Positions 5,806-11,870 of a DNA stretch of 11,870 nucleotides are shown here, piece after piece. Under the pieces are notes generated by a model. That model was not told where the DNA came from, did not search any database, and saw nothing but the letters and a program-made list of their open reading frames with translations. Origin of the DNA: Clostridia bacterium (GTDB lineage Bacteria; Bacillota; Clostridia; RGIG6154); assembly GCA_017622395.1 (NCBI GenBank), contig JAGARF010000128.1:1-11870 (forward strand), read 5' to 3'. The first letter of the stretch is position 1; each line of letters opens with the position of its first letter. The translations under genes were made by a program, and so were the position numbers.

Positions 5806-6554
5806 AGTAGTTTTTGTTCAATTTCTGTATTACCTGAACTGTTTATAAATTCAACTTTTCCTTTCTCTTTTCTGTCAGAAAGGAGATTTTTTTCATTTAA
5901 TCTTCTTAAAAGTTCTTTTGCTGTTCCTTTTCCGCCGTCAAATAACTTAACATCTTCTCCCACAACTTTTTTTATCACATTTTTTACAAAAGGATAATGG
6001 GTACAGCCAAGTACAATTCCATCAAGCTTTATGTCTTTTAGCGGCTCAAAATATTTTCTTATACAGTTTTCTATTTCAGCACCTTGTAAAATTCCTTTTT
6101 CTACAAAACCTACAATTTCAGGACATTCAACAGTATAAATCACAGCATTATCGTCAAACTTTTCCATAAGATTTGCGAATTTTTCAAGTTTTAATGTAAG
6201 TGGTGTTGCCATAACAGCAATTTTTGGATGTTCACACATTAGTGCCGCAGGCTTTAGGGCAGGCTCTATGCCGATTACGGGAATATCAAGCATCTCTCTT
6301 ACCGCCTTCCCTCCTGCACTTGTTGCCGTATTACAGGCAATAACAATCGCTTTGCACCCTTTATTCCTAAGATATTTTGCATTTTCTACAGTAAGTTTTT
6401 CTATTTCATCAAAACTTTTCGTCCCGTAGGGAGCATTTTTTGAGTCGCCGAAATATATAAAATTTTCATTGGGCATTATAGAAACAAGCTCTTTTAAAAC
6501 ACTTATTCCGCCAACACCTGAGTCAAAAACTCCGATAGGTGCATTATCTGCCAT
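5793..6554 (-). CDS. murI: Glutamate racemase MurI
   Basis: MurI converts L-glutamate to D-glutamate for peptidoglycan precursors in the cytoplasm without a cofactor. The 253-residue protein has GVFDSGVGG at 8-16 with Asp11 and Ser12, the first catalytic cysteine in IACNTATSA (Cys74) and the second in GCTHYP (Cys184). Length is at the short end of the 255-270 norm. An ATG seven codons upstream is in frame, but the one at 6552-6554 follows AGGAGGGG by 5 nt and gives the standard N terminus; the upstream ATG would translate that ribosome binding site. The final codons run into a palindromic repeat that supplies the stop. It has its own promoter between it and spoVAE, so it need not depend on the sporulation operon. 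Confidence 0.96.
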   Translation of the reverse strand: MADNAPIGVFDSGVGGISVLKELVSIMPNENFIYFGDSKNAPYGTKSFDEIEKLTVENAKYLRNKGCKAIVIACNTATSAGGKAVREMLDIPVIGIEPALKPAALMCEHPKIAVMATPLTLKLEKFANLMEKFDDNAVIYTVECPEIVGFVEKGILQGAEIENCIRKYFEPLKDIKLDGIVLGCTHYPFVKNVIKKVVGEDVKLFDGGKGTAKELLRRLNEKNLLSDRKEKGKVEFINSSGNTEIEQKLLKER

Positions 6555-6584
6555 TTGCTCCCCTCCTTTTGTCAATCATATTTC

Positions 6585-6604
6585 GGTAGGAGCAATCCCC
6601 TACC
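6585..6604 (-). other. Hairpin at the 5' end of the murI transcript
   Basis: GGTAGG (minus strand, 6599-6604) pairs perfectly with CCTACC (6585-6590) around an 8-nt loop. With the predicted start near 6607, this stem would begin within about three bases of the mRNA 5' end and lies well upstream of the ribosome binding site. Such 5'-terminal stems often slow mRNA decay in Firmicutes; that role is inferred. Confidence 0.6.
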
Positions 6605-6613
6605 TGTTTCTTT

Positions 6614-6642
6614 ATTATACTATTTACAGTTTGATTTTTCAA
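6614..6642 (-). promoter_or_regulatory. Sigma-A promoter of murI
   Basis: TTGAAA (6637-6642) and the exact consensus TATAAT (6614-6619) on the minus strand are 17 bp apart. The promoter lies in the short gap just after the spoVAE stop codon, which would let murI be expressed in vegetative cells independently of spoVA. Confidence 0.85.
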
Positions 6643-6645
6643 GAC

Positions 6646-6999
6646 TTATTTTTCTTTACTTCTTGCAAAAAGAGCGCCCAGATAACCAAAAAGTATTGCG
6701 GCACATATTCCTCCTGAAGATGCCGTTAATCCGCCTGTAAAAATACCTACAATTCCGTCTTTATCAACTGCCTCTTTTACACCTTTTGCAAGAACATTTC
6801 CAAAACCTGTCAGAGGGACAGTTGCTCCTGCACCTGCAAAATCAATCAGTTTTTCATATACTCCAAAAGAGCCGAGTATAACCCCAAGCACCACATACAT
6901 AACAAGTATTCTTGCAGGAGTAAGCATAGTTTTATCAATTAAAATCTGACCAATGCTGCAAATCGCCCCGCCTATTAAAAAAGCCCAAAGATATGTCAT
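6646..6999 (-). CDS. spoVAE: Stage V sporulation protein SpoVAE (SpoVAEb type)
   Basis: This small membrane protein of the SpoVAC/SpoVAEB family is part of the SpoVA channel that moves dipicolinic acid into the forespore and releases it at germination. The 117 residues start MTYLWAFLIGGAICSIGQ and show about four membrane segments. The family core GAGATVPLTGFGN (about 56-68) is shared with SpoVAC. Length is typical for the short E subunit. The ATG (6997-6999) overlaps the spoVAD stop as ATGA and has AAGGGTGAG upstream. It is the last gene of the spoVACDE unit; the murI promoter follows directly. Confidence 0.95.
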   Translation of the reverse strand: MTYLWAFLIGGAICSIGQILIDKTMLTPARILVMYVVLGVILGSFGVYEKLIDFAGAGATVPLTGFGNVLAKGVKEAVDKDGIVGIFTGGLTASSGGICAAILFGYLGALFARSKEK

Positions 7000-7991
7000 T
7001 TTCTCACCCTTTCTATTGAAACTGCATGAGCAACCGACGGAATACTGTTGCCTTGATACGCACTTGTTGTACTCATCAACGCCCCTGTTGCCACAAGAAG
7101 CACTCTGTCAATTTTTCCCTGCTTAAGCATATCAAATATATATCCTGAAAACACCGATGCACAGCATCCGCATCCCGAACCGCCTGCATGGGCATCCTGT
7201 TCTTCTTTATATATCATTGCTCCGCAATCGTAAAATCTGTTTGAAAGGTCCACACCTTCTTCTTTCAGCTTTTCTTTTGCTATACTATAGCCAAACTTAC
7301 CTAAATCTCCCGTTACAACCATATCAAAATAATTATTTTTAAGCCCTCTGTCTTTAAAATGTGTTTTTATGGTATCTATTGCAGCAGGGGCCATTGCAGC
7401 ACCCATATTTGAGGCATCTGATATTCCAAGGTCTATGACTTTTCCGGGAGTTACTGCTGTAATAGATATATCACCTCCGCTATCTGATACAAGTGCCGCT
7501 CCTGCTGCGGTTACTGTCCACTGAGCTGCAGGAGCACGCTGACCGCCATACTCAAGAGGAAAACGGAACTGTCTTTCACTTGAACAGAAATGGCTTGAGC
7601 TTGTGCACATTACTTTTTTGCCGTAACCGCCATCAACACACATAGAGGCAAGAATAAGTCCCTCACAGAATGTGGAACAGGCTCCGTATATGCCAAAAAA
7701 TGGAATATTAAGCTTTGTTATTCCAAAGCTTGTACCCATACATTGGTTCAAAAGGTCTCCGCCGAATATAAAGCTTATATCCTCAGGCTTGTTTTCTGTC
7801 TTATGAAGAACCATAAATGCAGCATCCTTCTGCATTTCGCTTTCCGCCTCTTCCCAGGATTTTTTTCCGTATCTGCCGTCTAAAATTATAGCATCAAAAA
7901 ATTCTGACATATTACCGTCATTCTCTTTTTTGCCTGCAATGGAGGCACAGCTTACAAGCCTTGGTTTATTATTTAAAATAATTGTCTGCAT
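6996..7991 (-). CDS. spoVAD: Stage V sporulation protein SpoVAD
   Basis: SpoVAD is the soluble thiolase-fold member of the SpoVA complex. In Bacillus it binds dipicolinic acid at the spore inner membrane. The sequence has family features such as RLVSCASIAG near the start, FFGIYGACSTFCEGL, SSSHFCSSERQFRFP and a C-terminal GSGCGCCASVF region. At 331 residues it is close to the usual 338. A GTG three codons earlier (7998-8000) overlaps the spoVAC stop as GTGA but has no Shine-Dalgarno at a proper distance. The ATG at 7989-7991 follows AGGGTGA by a short spacer, so I chose it; the ribosome binding site then lies across the spoVAC stop, implying coupled translation. It couples to spoVAE by ATGA. 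Confidence 0.95.
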   Translation of the reverse strand: MQTIILNNKPRLVSCASIAGKKENDGNMSEFFDAIILDGRYGKKSWEEAESEMQKDAAFMVLHKTENKPEDISFIFGGDLLNQCMGTSFGITKLNIPFFGIYGACSTFCEGLILASMCVDGGYGKKVMCTSSSHFCSSERQFRFPLEYGGQRAPAAQWTVTAAGAALVSDSGGDISITAVTPGKVIDLGISDASNMGAAMAPAAIDTIKTHFKDRGLKNNYFDMVVTGDLGKFGYSIAKEKLKEEGVDLSNRFYDCGAMIYKEEQDAHAGGSGCGCCASVFSGYIFDMLKQGKIDRVLLVATGALMSTTSAYQGNSIPSVAHAVSIERVRK

Positions 7992-7996
7992 ATTAA

Positions 7997-8434
7997 TCAC
8001 CCTAACGCATAATATATTAATCCTGAAACGACTGACGCAATTACACCATATGTTATAACAGGACCTGCAATTTTAAAAATATTTGCCGCAACACCTAAAA
8101 CATATCCCTCATCTTTAAACTCAATTGCAGGAGATACAACTGCGTTTGCAAATCCTGTTATAGGAACAAGCGTCCCTGCACCTGCATGCTTTGCTATTTT
8201 ATCGTATATTCCGATTGAAGTTAAAAATGCACTTAAAAATACTAATGTTATGCTTGTAAGAGTTCCTGCCTGCTCCTCTGCAAAGCCAAAATAAAGATAG
8301 CTGTCATTTAAGAGCTGACCTGCTGTGCATATAATTCCGCCTGTTATATATGCTTTAATCATATTTTTAAACAAAGGGGATTTTGTCACTTTTGTTTTAA
8401 CATACTTTTTATATTGCTTTTTACTCATATTCAT
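7997..8434 (-). CDS. spoVAC: Stage V sporulation protein SpoVAC
   Basis: SpoVAC is the integral membrane subunit of the dipicolinic acid channel, shown in Bacillus to behave as a mechanosensitive channel. The 145 residues comprise a basic N terminus (NMSKKQYKKYVKTK), several membrane segments and the family core GAGTLVPITGFAN (about 85-97), which matches the equivalent core of SpoVAE. The ATG at 8432-8434 has AGAGGTG about 10 nt upstream; a second ATG two codons later is possible. It is the first gene of a C-D-E operon with no spoVAA, AB or AF genes, the arrangement common in Clostridia. I could not recognise a sigma-G promoter with confidence in the 124-bp gap to the divergent ROK gene, although forespore control is expected from the family. 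Confidence 0.95.
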   Translation of the reverse strand: MNMSKKQYKKYVKTKVTKSPLFKNMIKAYITGGIICTAGQLLNDSYLYFGFAEEQAGTLTSITLVFLSAFLTSIGIYDKIAKHAGAGTLVPITGFANAVVSPAIEFKDEGYVLGVAANIFKIAGPVITYGVIASVVSGLIYYALG

Positions 8435-8469
8435 AAATAAAACACCTCTTTTATATTTTTCTTACGCTT

Positions 8470-8493
8470 AAATTTTTTATACTAAAAAAATTT
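8470..8493. promoter_or_regulatory. AT-rich inverted repeat, candidate operator
   Basis: AAATTTTTT (8470-8478) and AAAAAATTT (8485-8493) are perfect inverted 9-bp arms around a 6-bp centre. The right arm touches the ROK gene's -35 hexamer and the repeat also lies in the spoVAC leader region. ROK repressors commonly bind AT-rich palindromes by their own promoters, so this may be an autoregulatory site. AT-rich sequence makes chance palindromes likelier. Confidence 0.35.
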
Positions 8494-8520
8494 GACCTTT
8501 GTGTCATTTTATAGTATAAT
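8492..8520 (+). promoter_or_regulatory. Sigma-A promoter of the ROK regulator (and probably clpE)
   Basis: TTGACC (8492-8497) and TATAAT (8515-8520) are 17 bp apart on the plus strand, one mismatch from full consensus. The next gene, a ROK regulator, starts 39 bp downstream, and the ClpE-like gene follows on the same strand with a 17-bp gap, so one transcript probably covers both. Confidence 0.85.
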
Positions 8521-8542
8521 TAATTAAATATATATTCTAAAA

Positions 8543-8556
8543 AGAAGGGGTCTTCT
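8543..8556 (+). promoter_or_regulatory. Shine-Dalgarno of the ROK gene inside a small hairpin
   Basis: AGAAG (8543-8547) pairs with CTTCT (8552-8556) around GGGT, placing the GAAGGGG ribosome binding site in stem and loop. With the TTG start this should lower translation, fitting a regulator kept at low level. The stem is only 5 bp, so the effect may be slight. Confidence 0.5.
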
Positions 8557-8558
8557 AA

Positions 8559-9707
8559 TTGAAACCAAATAATTCAAAAAATAATAAAGTTTTTAACAGA
8601 AATGCCGTTTTAAGCATGCTTGCTCTTGATGCTCCCATTTCAAGAATTGAGCTTTCCAGCAGAAGCGGTCTTTCTAAAATGTCTTTGACTAATATAATTA
8701 ATGAATTCACAGAGCTTGGGTATATTAAGGAGGCAGGCGTCGACCTTACAAGTACAGGTAAGAAAAAGCCAATTCTTTTAGAGCTTCAGGACAAATGCGT
8801 CTGTGCAATAGGTATTAATATCACAAGAAGTCATATTGAAGGCTGCGTTTGCGATATTAAAGGCAATGTTATTTTAACCAAAGAAATTGACTTTCACAAC
8901 AATTTAAACGACGAACTTCTTATAAATCACTTAACAGACCTTATTTCTGATTTGATAACATCTTCAAAGGTTAAGATTACGGGTATCGGTATTTCTTGTA
9001 TCGGTCCGTTAGACCTTAAAAGAGGAAGACTTTTATCTCCTACCAACTTCTACGGCATTTCAAATTTAGACCTTGTTGTACCTGTTAAAACAAAATTCAA
9101 TCTGCCTGTTTATCTGAGAAGAAATAACGACTGTGCCATTCTTGCAGAAAAGTTTTACGGAATTGCAAGAGGTATTAACAATGTTATTTTCCTTGGTATT
9201 TCAGGCGGTGTTGGTGCATCTGCTATAATAAATGACAAGCTTATTGTGGGTGCCAATGGTCTTTCCTGTGAAATCGGTCACACAACCATTGACATAAACG
9301 GCGAAAAATGCAAATGCGGTAACCGCGGATGTCTTGAAATTTATGCTAACACAGACAGAGCTATCAACGCTGTAAAAGACCAATTCAGTCAGGAAAAAAT
9401 CACATTCAAGGATGTTGTTGAAGCGGCAAAGGCCGGCAATGCAAAATGTAATGAAGAGCTTGAAAAACTCACAAAATATGTTTCTATTGCAATCACAAAC
9501 CTTGTTAAGGTTTATGACCCAACTCTAATTGTTTTGGGAAATACCATAACAGGTGCAGGTCCTGAAGTATTAAGGGCAATAAAAAAAGAGGTTATGACTC
9601 ATTGTGATTTTTCAAATATTGAATACTCAAAATTCAAGGAAAAAGCACCTTTAATTGGTGCTGTTACCGGAGTTTTTGACCATAAATTTTTCAGAAACGC
9701 AAAATAA
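8559..9707 (+). CDS. ROK-family transcriptional regulator (NagC/XylR-like)
   Basis: This is a sugar-sensing type regulator: a winged helix-turn-helix (about residues 13-62, with RIELSSRSGLSKMSLTNII) joined to a ROK domain. The ROK part has GISGGVGA (213-220), the sugar-site Asn190-Asp191 and Glu238, and the zinc motif GH...CKCGNRGC with His241, Cys251, Cys253 and Cys258. The ATP-binding DxGGT loop of ROK kinases is replaced by INITRSH near residue 86, so it should not be a sugar kinase. The length of 382 is normal. The start is TTG: an in-frame TAA lies directly before it, the next ATG (codon 20) is inside the DNA-binding domain, and GAAGGGG is 8 nt upstream. The ligand and targets are unknown; no sugar genes lie nearby. 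Confidence 0.93.
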   Translation: MKPNNSKNNKVFNRNAVLSMLALDAPISRIELSSRSGLSKMSLTNIINEFTELGYIKEAGVDLTSTGKKKPILLELQDKCVCAIGINITRSHIEGCVCDIKGNVILTKEIDFHNNLNDELLINHLTDLISDLITSSKVKITGIGISCIGPLDLKRGRLLSPTNFYGISNLDLVVPVKTKFNLPVYLRRNNDCAILAEKFYGIARGINNVIFLGISGGVGASAIINDKLIVGANGLSCEIGHTTIDINGEKCKCGNRGCLEIYANTDRAINAVKDQFSQEKITFKDVVEAAKAGNAKCNEELEKLTKYVSIAITNLVKVYDPTLIVLGNTITGAGPEVLRAIKKEVMTHCDFSNIEYSKFKEKAPLIGAVTGVFDHKFFRNAK

Positions 9708-9724
9708 CGGAGGACTTATAATTA

Positions 9725-11870
9725 ATGTTATGTACTAAATGCAAAAAAAGACGAGCTGTTATAATGATTAAAAAAATAGAGGGAACAAAGCAGATTGATG
9801 AAGGTTACTGCATTTCCTGTGCCAAAGACCTTGGCATTGCTCCTATTGACGATATGATGAAAAAGCTCGGTGTTACCCCAGAAATGCTTGAGGATATGGA
9901 AGACCAGCTTGAAGATATGATTGAAAGCGGAGATATCCCCGAGGATTTTGAAAATATGAACCCATTCAGTATGTTTCCATTTCCTATGGAAGACAACAGC
10001 GATGCAGAAGATTTTTCTGATGCTCCTAAAAAGAAGAAAGAAAAAAAGCAGAAAAAATCTCAGCTTGATACTTATGGAACAAATCTTAACAACAAAGCTA
10101 AAGATGGACAGATAGACAGAATTATTGGCAGAGACAAAGAGCTTTTAAGAGTTATACAGATTTTAAACAGGAGAGCTAAAAACAATCCTGCTTTAATTGG
10201 CGAACCAGGTGTTGGTAAAACAGCAATAGCAGAAGCTCTGGCACTGAAAATTGTTGAAAAGCAGGTTCCTTCTAAGCTTCTTGATAAAGAAATCTATCTT
10301 ATGGACTTTACTGCCCTTGTTGCAGGAACTCAATTCAGGGGTCAGTTTGAACAGAGGGTTAAAGCCATAATTGACGAGGCAAAAGCAAGAGGTAATGTTA
10401 TTTTAGTTATAGACGAGGTTCATACTATTGTAAGTGCAGGCGGAACAGAAGGCTCTCTTACTGCCGCAAACATCTTAAAACCCGCCCTTGCAAGAGGCGA
10501 CATACAGATTATCGGTGCAACTACTCTTTCAGAATACAGAAAACACATTGAAAAAGATTCAGCCCTTGAGAGAAGATTTCAGCCTGTTATGGTTGAAGAG
10601 CCTTCAATTGAAGAAACCATTGACATAATCAGGGGTATTAAGGACTATTACGAAGAACATCACCACATAACTTTGACAGACGAGGTTATAAAACAGGCTG
10701 TTGTTCTCTCAAAGAGATTTATCTATGGCAGATTTTTACCTGATAAAGCAATAGATGTTATTGACGAGGCTGGCTCTGCAGCAAATCTTGACAACGAGTT
10801 GTTAACAGAGCTTACAATTTTAAAGAAAGAGCTTAAAAAGGTAGAAAAAGAACTGTCAGCACTTGATGAAAAGGCAGAGGATTTCTTTGAGAAAAACGCA
10901 ACTTTAAAATCAAAGGAGATTTCATACAAAAACCAGATTGAGGCTTTAGAGCCACAATGCGAAAGCACAGTCCTTTCAACAGATGACATTGTAAAAGTTA
11001 TCGAAATGTGGGCAAATGTTCCTGTCAAAAAGCTTACAATGAAAGATTCTGACAAGCTTTCTGCATTAAATGAAAGCCTTAAAAAGAAAATAATCGGTCA
11101 GGACAAAGCAGCAGACAGCGTTTCAAAAGCAATAATCAGAAAAAGAGCAGGTATTGAAAAAAGACTTCGCCCTGCATCATTTATTTTCGTTGGACCTACA
11201 GGTGTGGGAAAAACAGAGTTTGCAAAAGTTTTGACAGAGGAACTTTTCGGTTCAAGCGATGATCTTATCCGTCTTGATATGACAGAGTTCCAGGAACAGC
11301 ACTCAATTTCAAAGCTTATTGGCTCTCCTCCAGGATATGTTGGTTATGACGAAGCCGGTCAGCTAACTGAAAAAATCAGAAGAAAGCCATACAGCGTTGT
11401 TCTTTTTGATGAGATTGAAAAAGCTCACCCAAATGTGTATAACATTCTTCTGCAGATACTTGATGAGGGCAGACTTACTGACTCTCAGGGCAGAGTTGTA
11501 AGCTTTGAAAACACAGTTATTATTTTAACATCAAATGCGGGTATTGGCTTTGGTACAGACCCGCTTGGTTTTAACAAAGCAGCAGAAAATATGGAAGTTT
11601 TGGCAAATGATAAACTAAAGAAAATCTTCAAACCCGAAATTTTAAACCGAATTGATGAAATTATAACATTTAACAAGCTTGAAGTTGAAGATTTTGAAAA
11701 AATTGCGAAGCTTAACATAAATGAGATGGAAGAAGCTCTTCTTGAGAAAGGCATTTCTCTTTATGTTGATGACAAAGCTGTTAAACTCCTTGCTGAAAAA
11801 GGATATAGTGAAAAATACGGTGCAAGAGAATTGAGAAGAACTGTTCAAAAACTTGTGGGCGACCCTATTG
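9725..11870 (+). CDS. clpE: ClpE-like AAA+ unfoldase with N-terminal zinc finger (3' end outside window)
   Basis: This HSP100/Clp ATPase would unfold proteins and feed them to ClpP. The frame stays open for 715 codons to the window edge. Instead of the double Clp-N repeats of ClpC or ClpB it begins with a C4 zinc finger (Cys3, Cys6, Cys29, Cys32), the mark of ClpE. An acidic, then Lys-rich linker follows to about residue 115. NBD1 has Walker A GEPGVGKT (159-166) and Walker B Asp230-Glu231. A short coiled-coil middle domain is at about 356-407. NBD2 has Walker A GPTGVGKT (from 490), pore loop GSPPGYVGYD and Walker B Asp562-Glu563. LGF at 614-616 is a candidate ClpP-docking tripeptide. The ATG at 9725 has GGAGG 11 nt upstream. 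No CtsR box is evident; the gene appears cotranscribed with the ROK regulator. clpE is the best symbol, but a ClpE-related paralogue is possible. Confidence 0.88.
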   Translation, partial: MLCTKCKKRRAVIMIKKIEGTKQIDEGYCISCAKDLGIAPIDDMMKKLGVTPEMLEDMEDQLEDMIESGDIPEDFENMNPFSMFPFPMEDNSDAEDFSDAPKKKKEKKQKKSQLDTYGTNLNNKAKDGQIDRIIGRDKELLRVIQILNRRAKNNPALIGEPGVGKTAIAEALALKIVEKQVPSKLLDKEIYLMDFTALVAGTQFRGQFEQRVKAIIDEAKARGNVILVIDEVHTIVSAGGTEGSLTAANILKPALARGDIQIIGATTLSEYRKHIEKDSALERRFQPVMVEEPSIEETIDIIRGIKDYYEEHHHITLTDEVIKQAVVLSKRFIYGRFLPDKAIDVIDEAGSAANLDNELLTELTILKKELKKVEKELSALDEKAEDFFEKNATLKSKEISYKNQIEALEPQCESTVLSTDDIVKVIEMWANVPVKKLTMKDSDKLSALNESLKKKIIGQDKAADSVSKAIIRKRAGIEKRLRPASFIFVGPTGVGKTEFAKVLTEELFGSSDDLIRLDMTEFQEQHSISKLIGSPPGYVGYDEAGQLTEKIRRKPYSVVLFDEIEKAHPNVYNILLQILDEGRLTDSQGRVVSFENTVIILTSNAGIGFGTDPLGFNKAAENMEVLANDKLKKIFKPEILNRIDEIITFNKLEVEDFEKIAKLNINEMEEALLEKGISLYVDDKAVKLLAEKGYSEKYGARELRRTVQKLVGDPI

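Noticed and set aside
5696..5806. A 36-codon plus-strand open frame (MLFMVRQKSL... ending GFIAP) across the tail of the palindrome-rich interval.
   Set aside because: It has no ribosome binding site, ends inside the second palindrome and overlaps the murI 3' end on the other strand. It looks like a by-product of the repeat sequence.
5642..6600. The 10-mer AGCAATCCCC shared by the hairpin at 5642-5651 and the murI leader hairpin at 6591-6600.
   Set aside because: Only 10 bases match and the surrounding stems differ, so shared origin cannot be supported.
8435..8558. A sigma-G promoter for the spoVAC operon.
   Set aside because: Expected from family knowledge, but no pair of -35 and -10 boxes with correct spacing stands out in this very AT-rich gap.

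Overview
The window looks like an AT-rich chromosomal segment of an endospore-forming Clostridia-type Firmicute. The evidence is a spoVAC-spoVAD-spoVAE operon, a TPP-riboswitch-controlled thiamine salvage operon, strong purine-rich ribosome binding sites, sigma-A-like promoters and a ClpE-type zinc-finger Clp ATPase. I cannot place it to genus from sequence alone. TAA, TAG and TGA all terminate intact genes here, so the standard genetic code applies.

Left part (1-3559, all on the minus strand): a consensus promoter (TTGACA-17-TATAAT) inside the 3' end of a phosphatase gene drives a TPP riboswitch with a clear terminator hairpin. It is followed by cytX (pyrimidine permease), a second structured leader, thiW (thiazole uptake S-component), thiM (thiazole kinase), thiE (thiamine phosphate synthase) and the start of thiD (HMP/HMP-P kinase). 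The last four are packed with ATGA or 14-nt overlaps. Together they import both halves of thiamine, phosphorylate them and join them to thiamine phosphate. The leader between cytX and thiW is not a recognisable TPP aptamer, yet it can form mutually exclusive helices, one of which covers the thiW Shine-Dalgarno.

Middle part (3543-5806): a low-molecular-weight protein tyrosine phosphatase (minus) and an M20 PepV-like dipeptidase (plus) diverge from promoters whose -35 hexamers overlap in one 7-bp sequence. The dipeptidase gene is full length apart from a single in-frame TGA at codon 274. After it comes about 300 bp without a convincing gene, filled with four or five hairpins and bounded by two near-identical 24-bp palindromes. 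The second palindrome contains the murI stop codon.

Right-centre part (5793-8434, minus): murI (glutamate racemase) has its own promoter and a hairpin at the 5' end of its mRNA. Upstream lies the translationally coupled operon spoVAC-spoVAD-spoVAE for dipicolinic acid movement in spores.

Right part (8492-11870, plus): a ROK-family regulator, with a TTG start and its Shine-Dalgarno inside a small hairpin, diverges from spoVAC. It is followed after 17 bp by a ClpE-like AAA+ unfoldase gene that runs off the window end. An AT-rich perfect inverted repeat next to the ROK promoter is a candidate operator.

Most genes are ordinary. The parts most worth a second look are the thiW leader RNA, the palindrome-rich element at 5497-5806, the interrupted dipeptidase and the overlapping divergent promoters.
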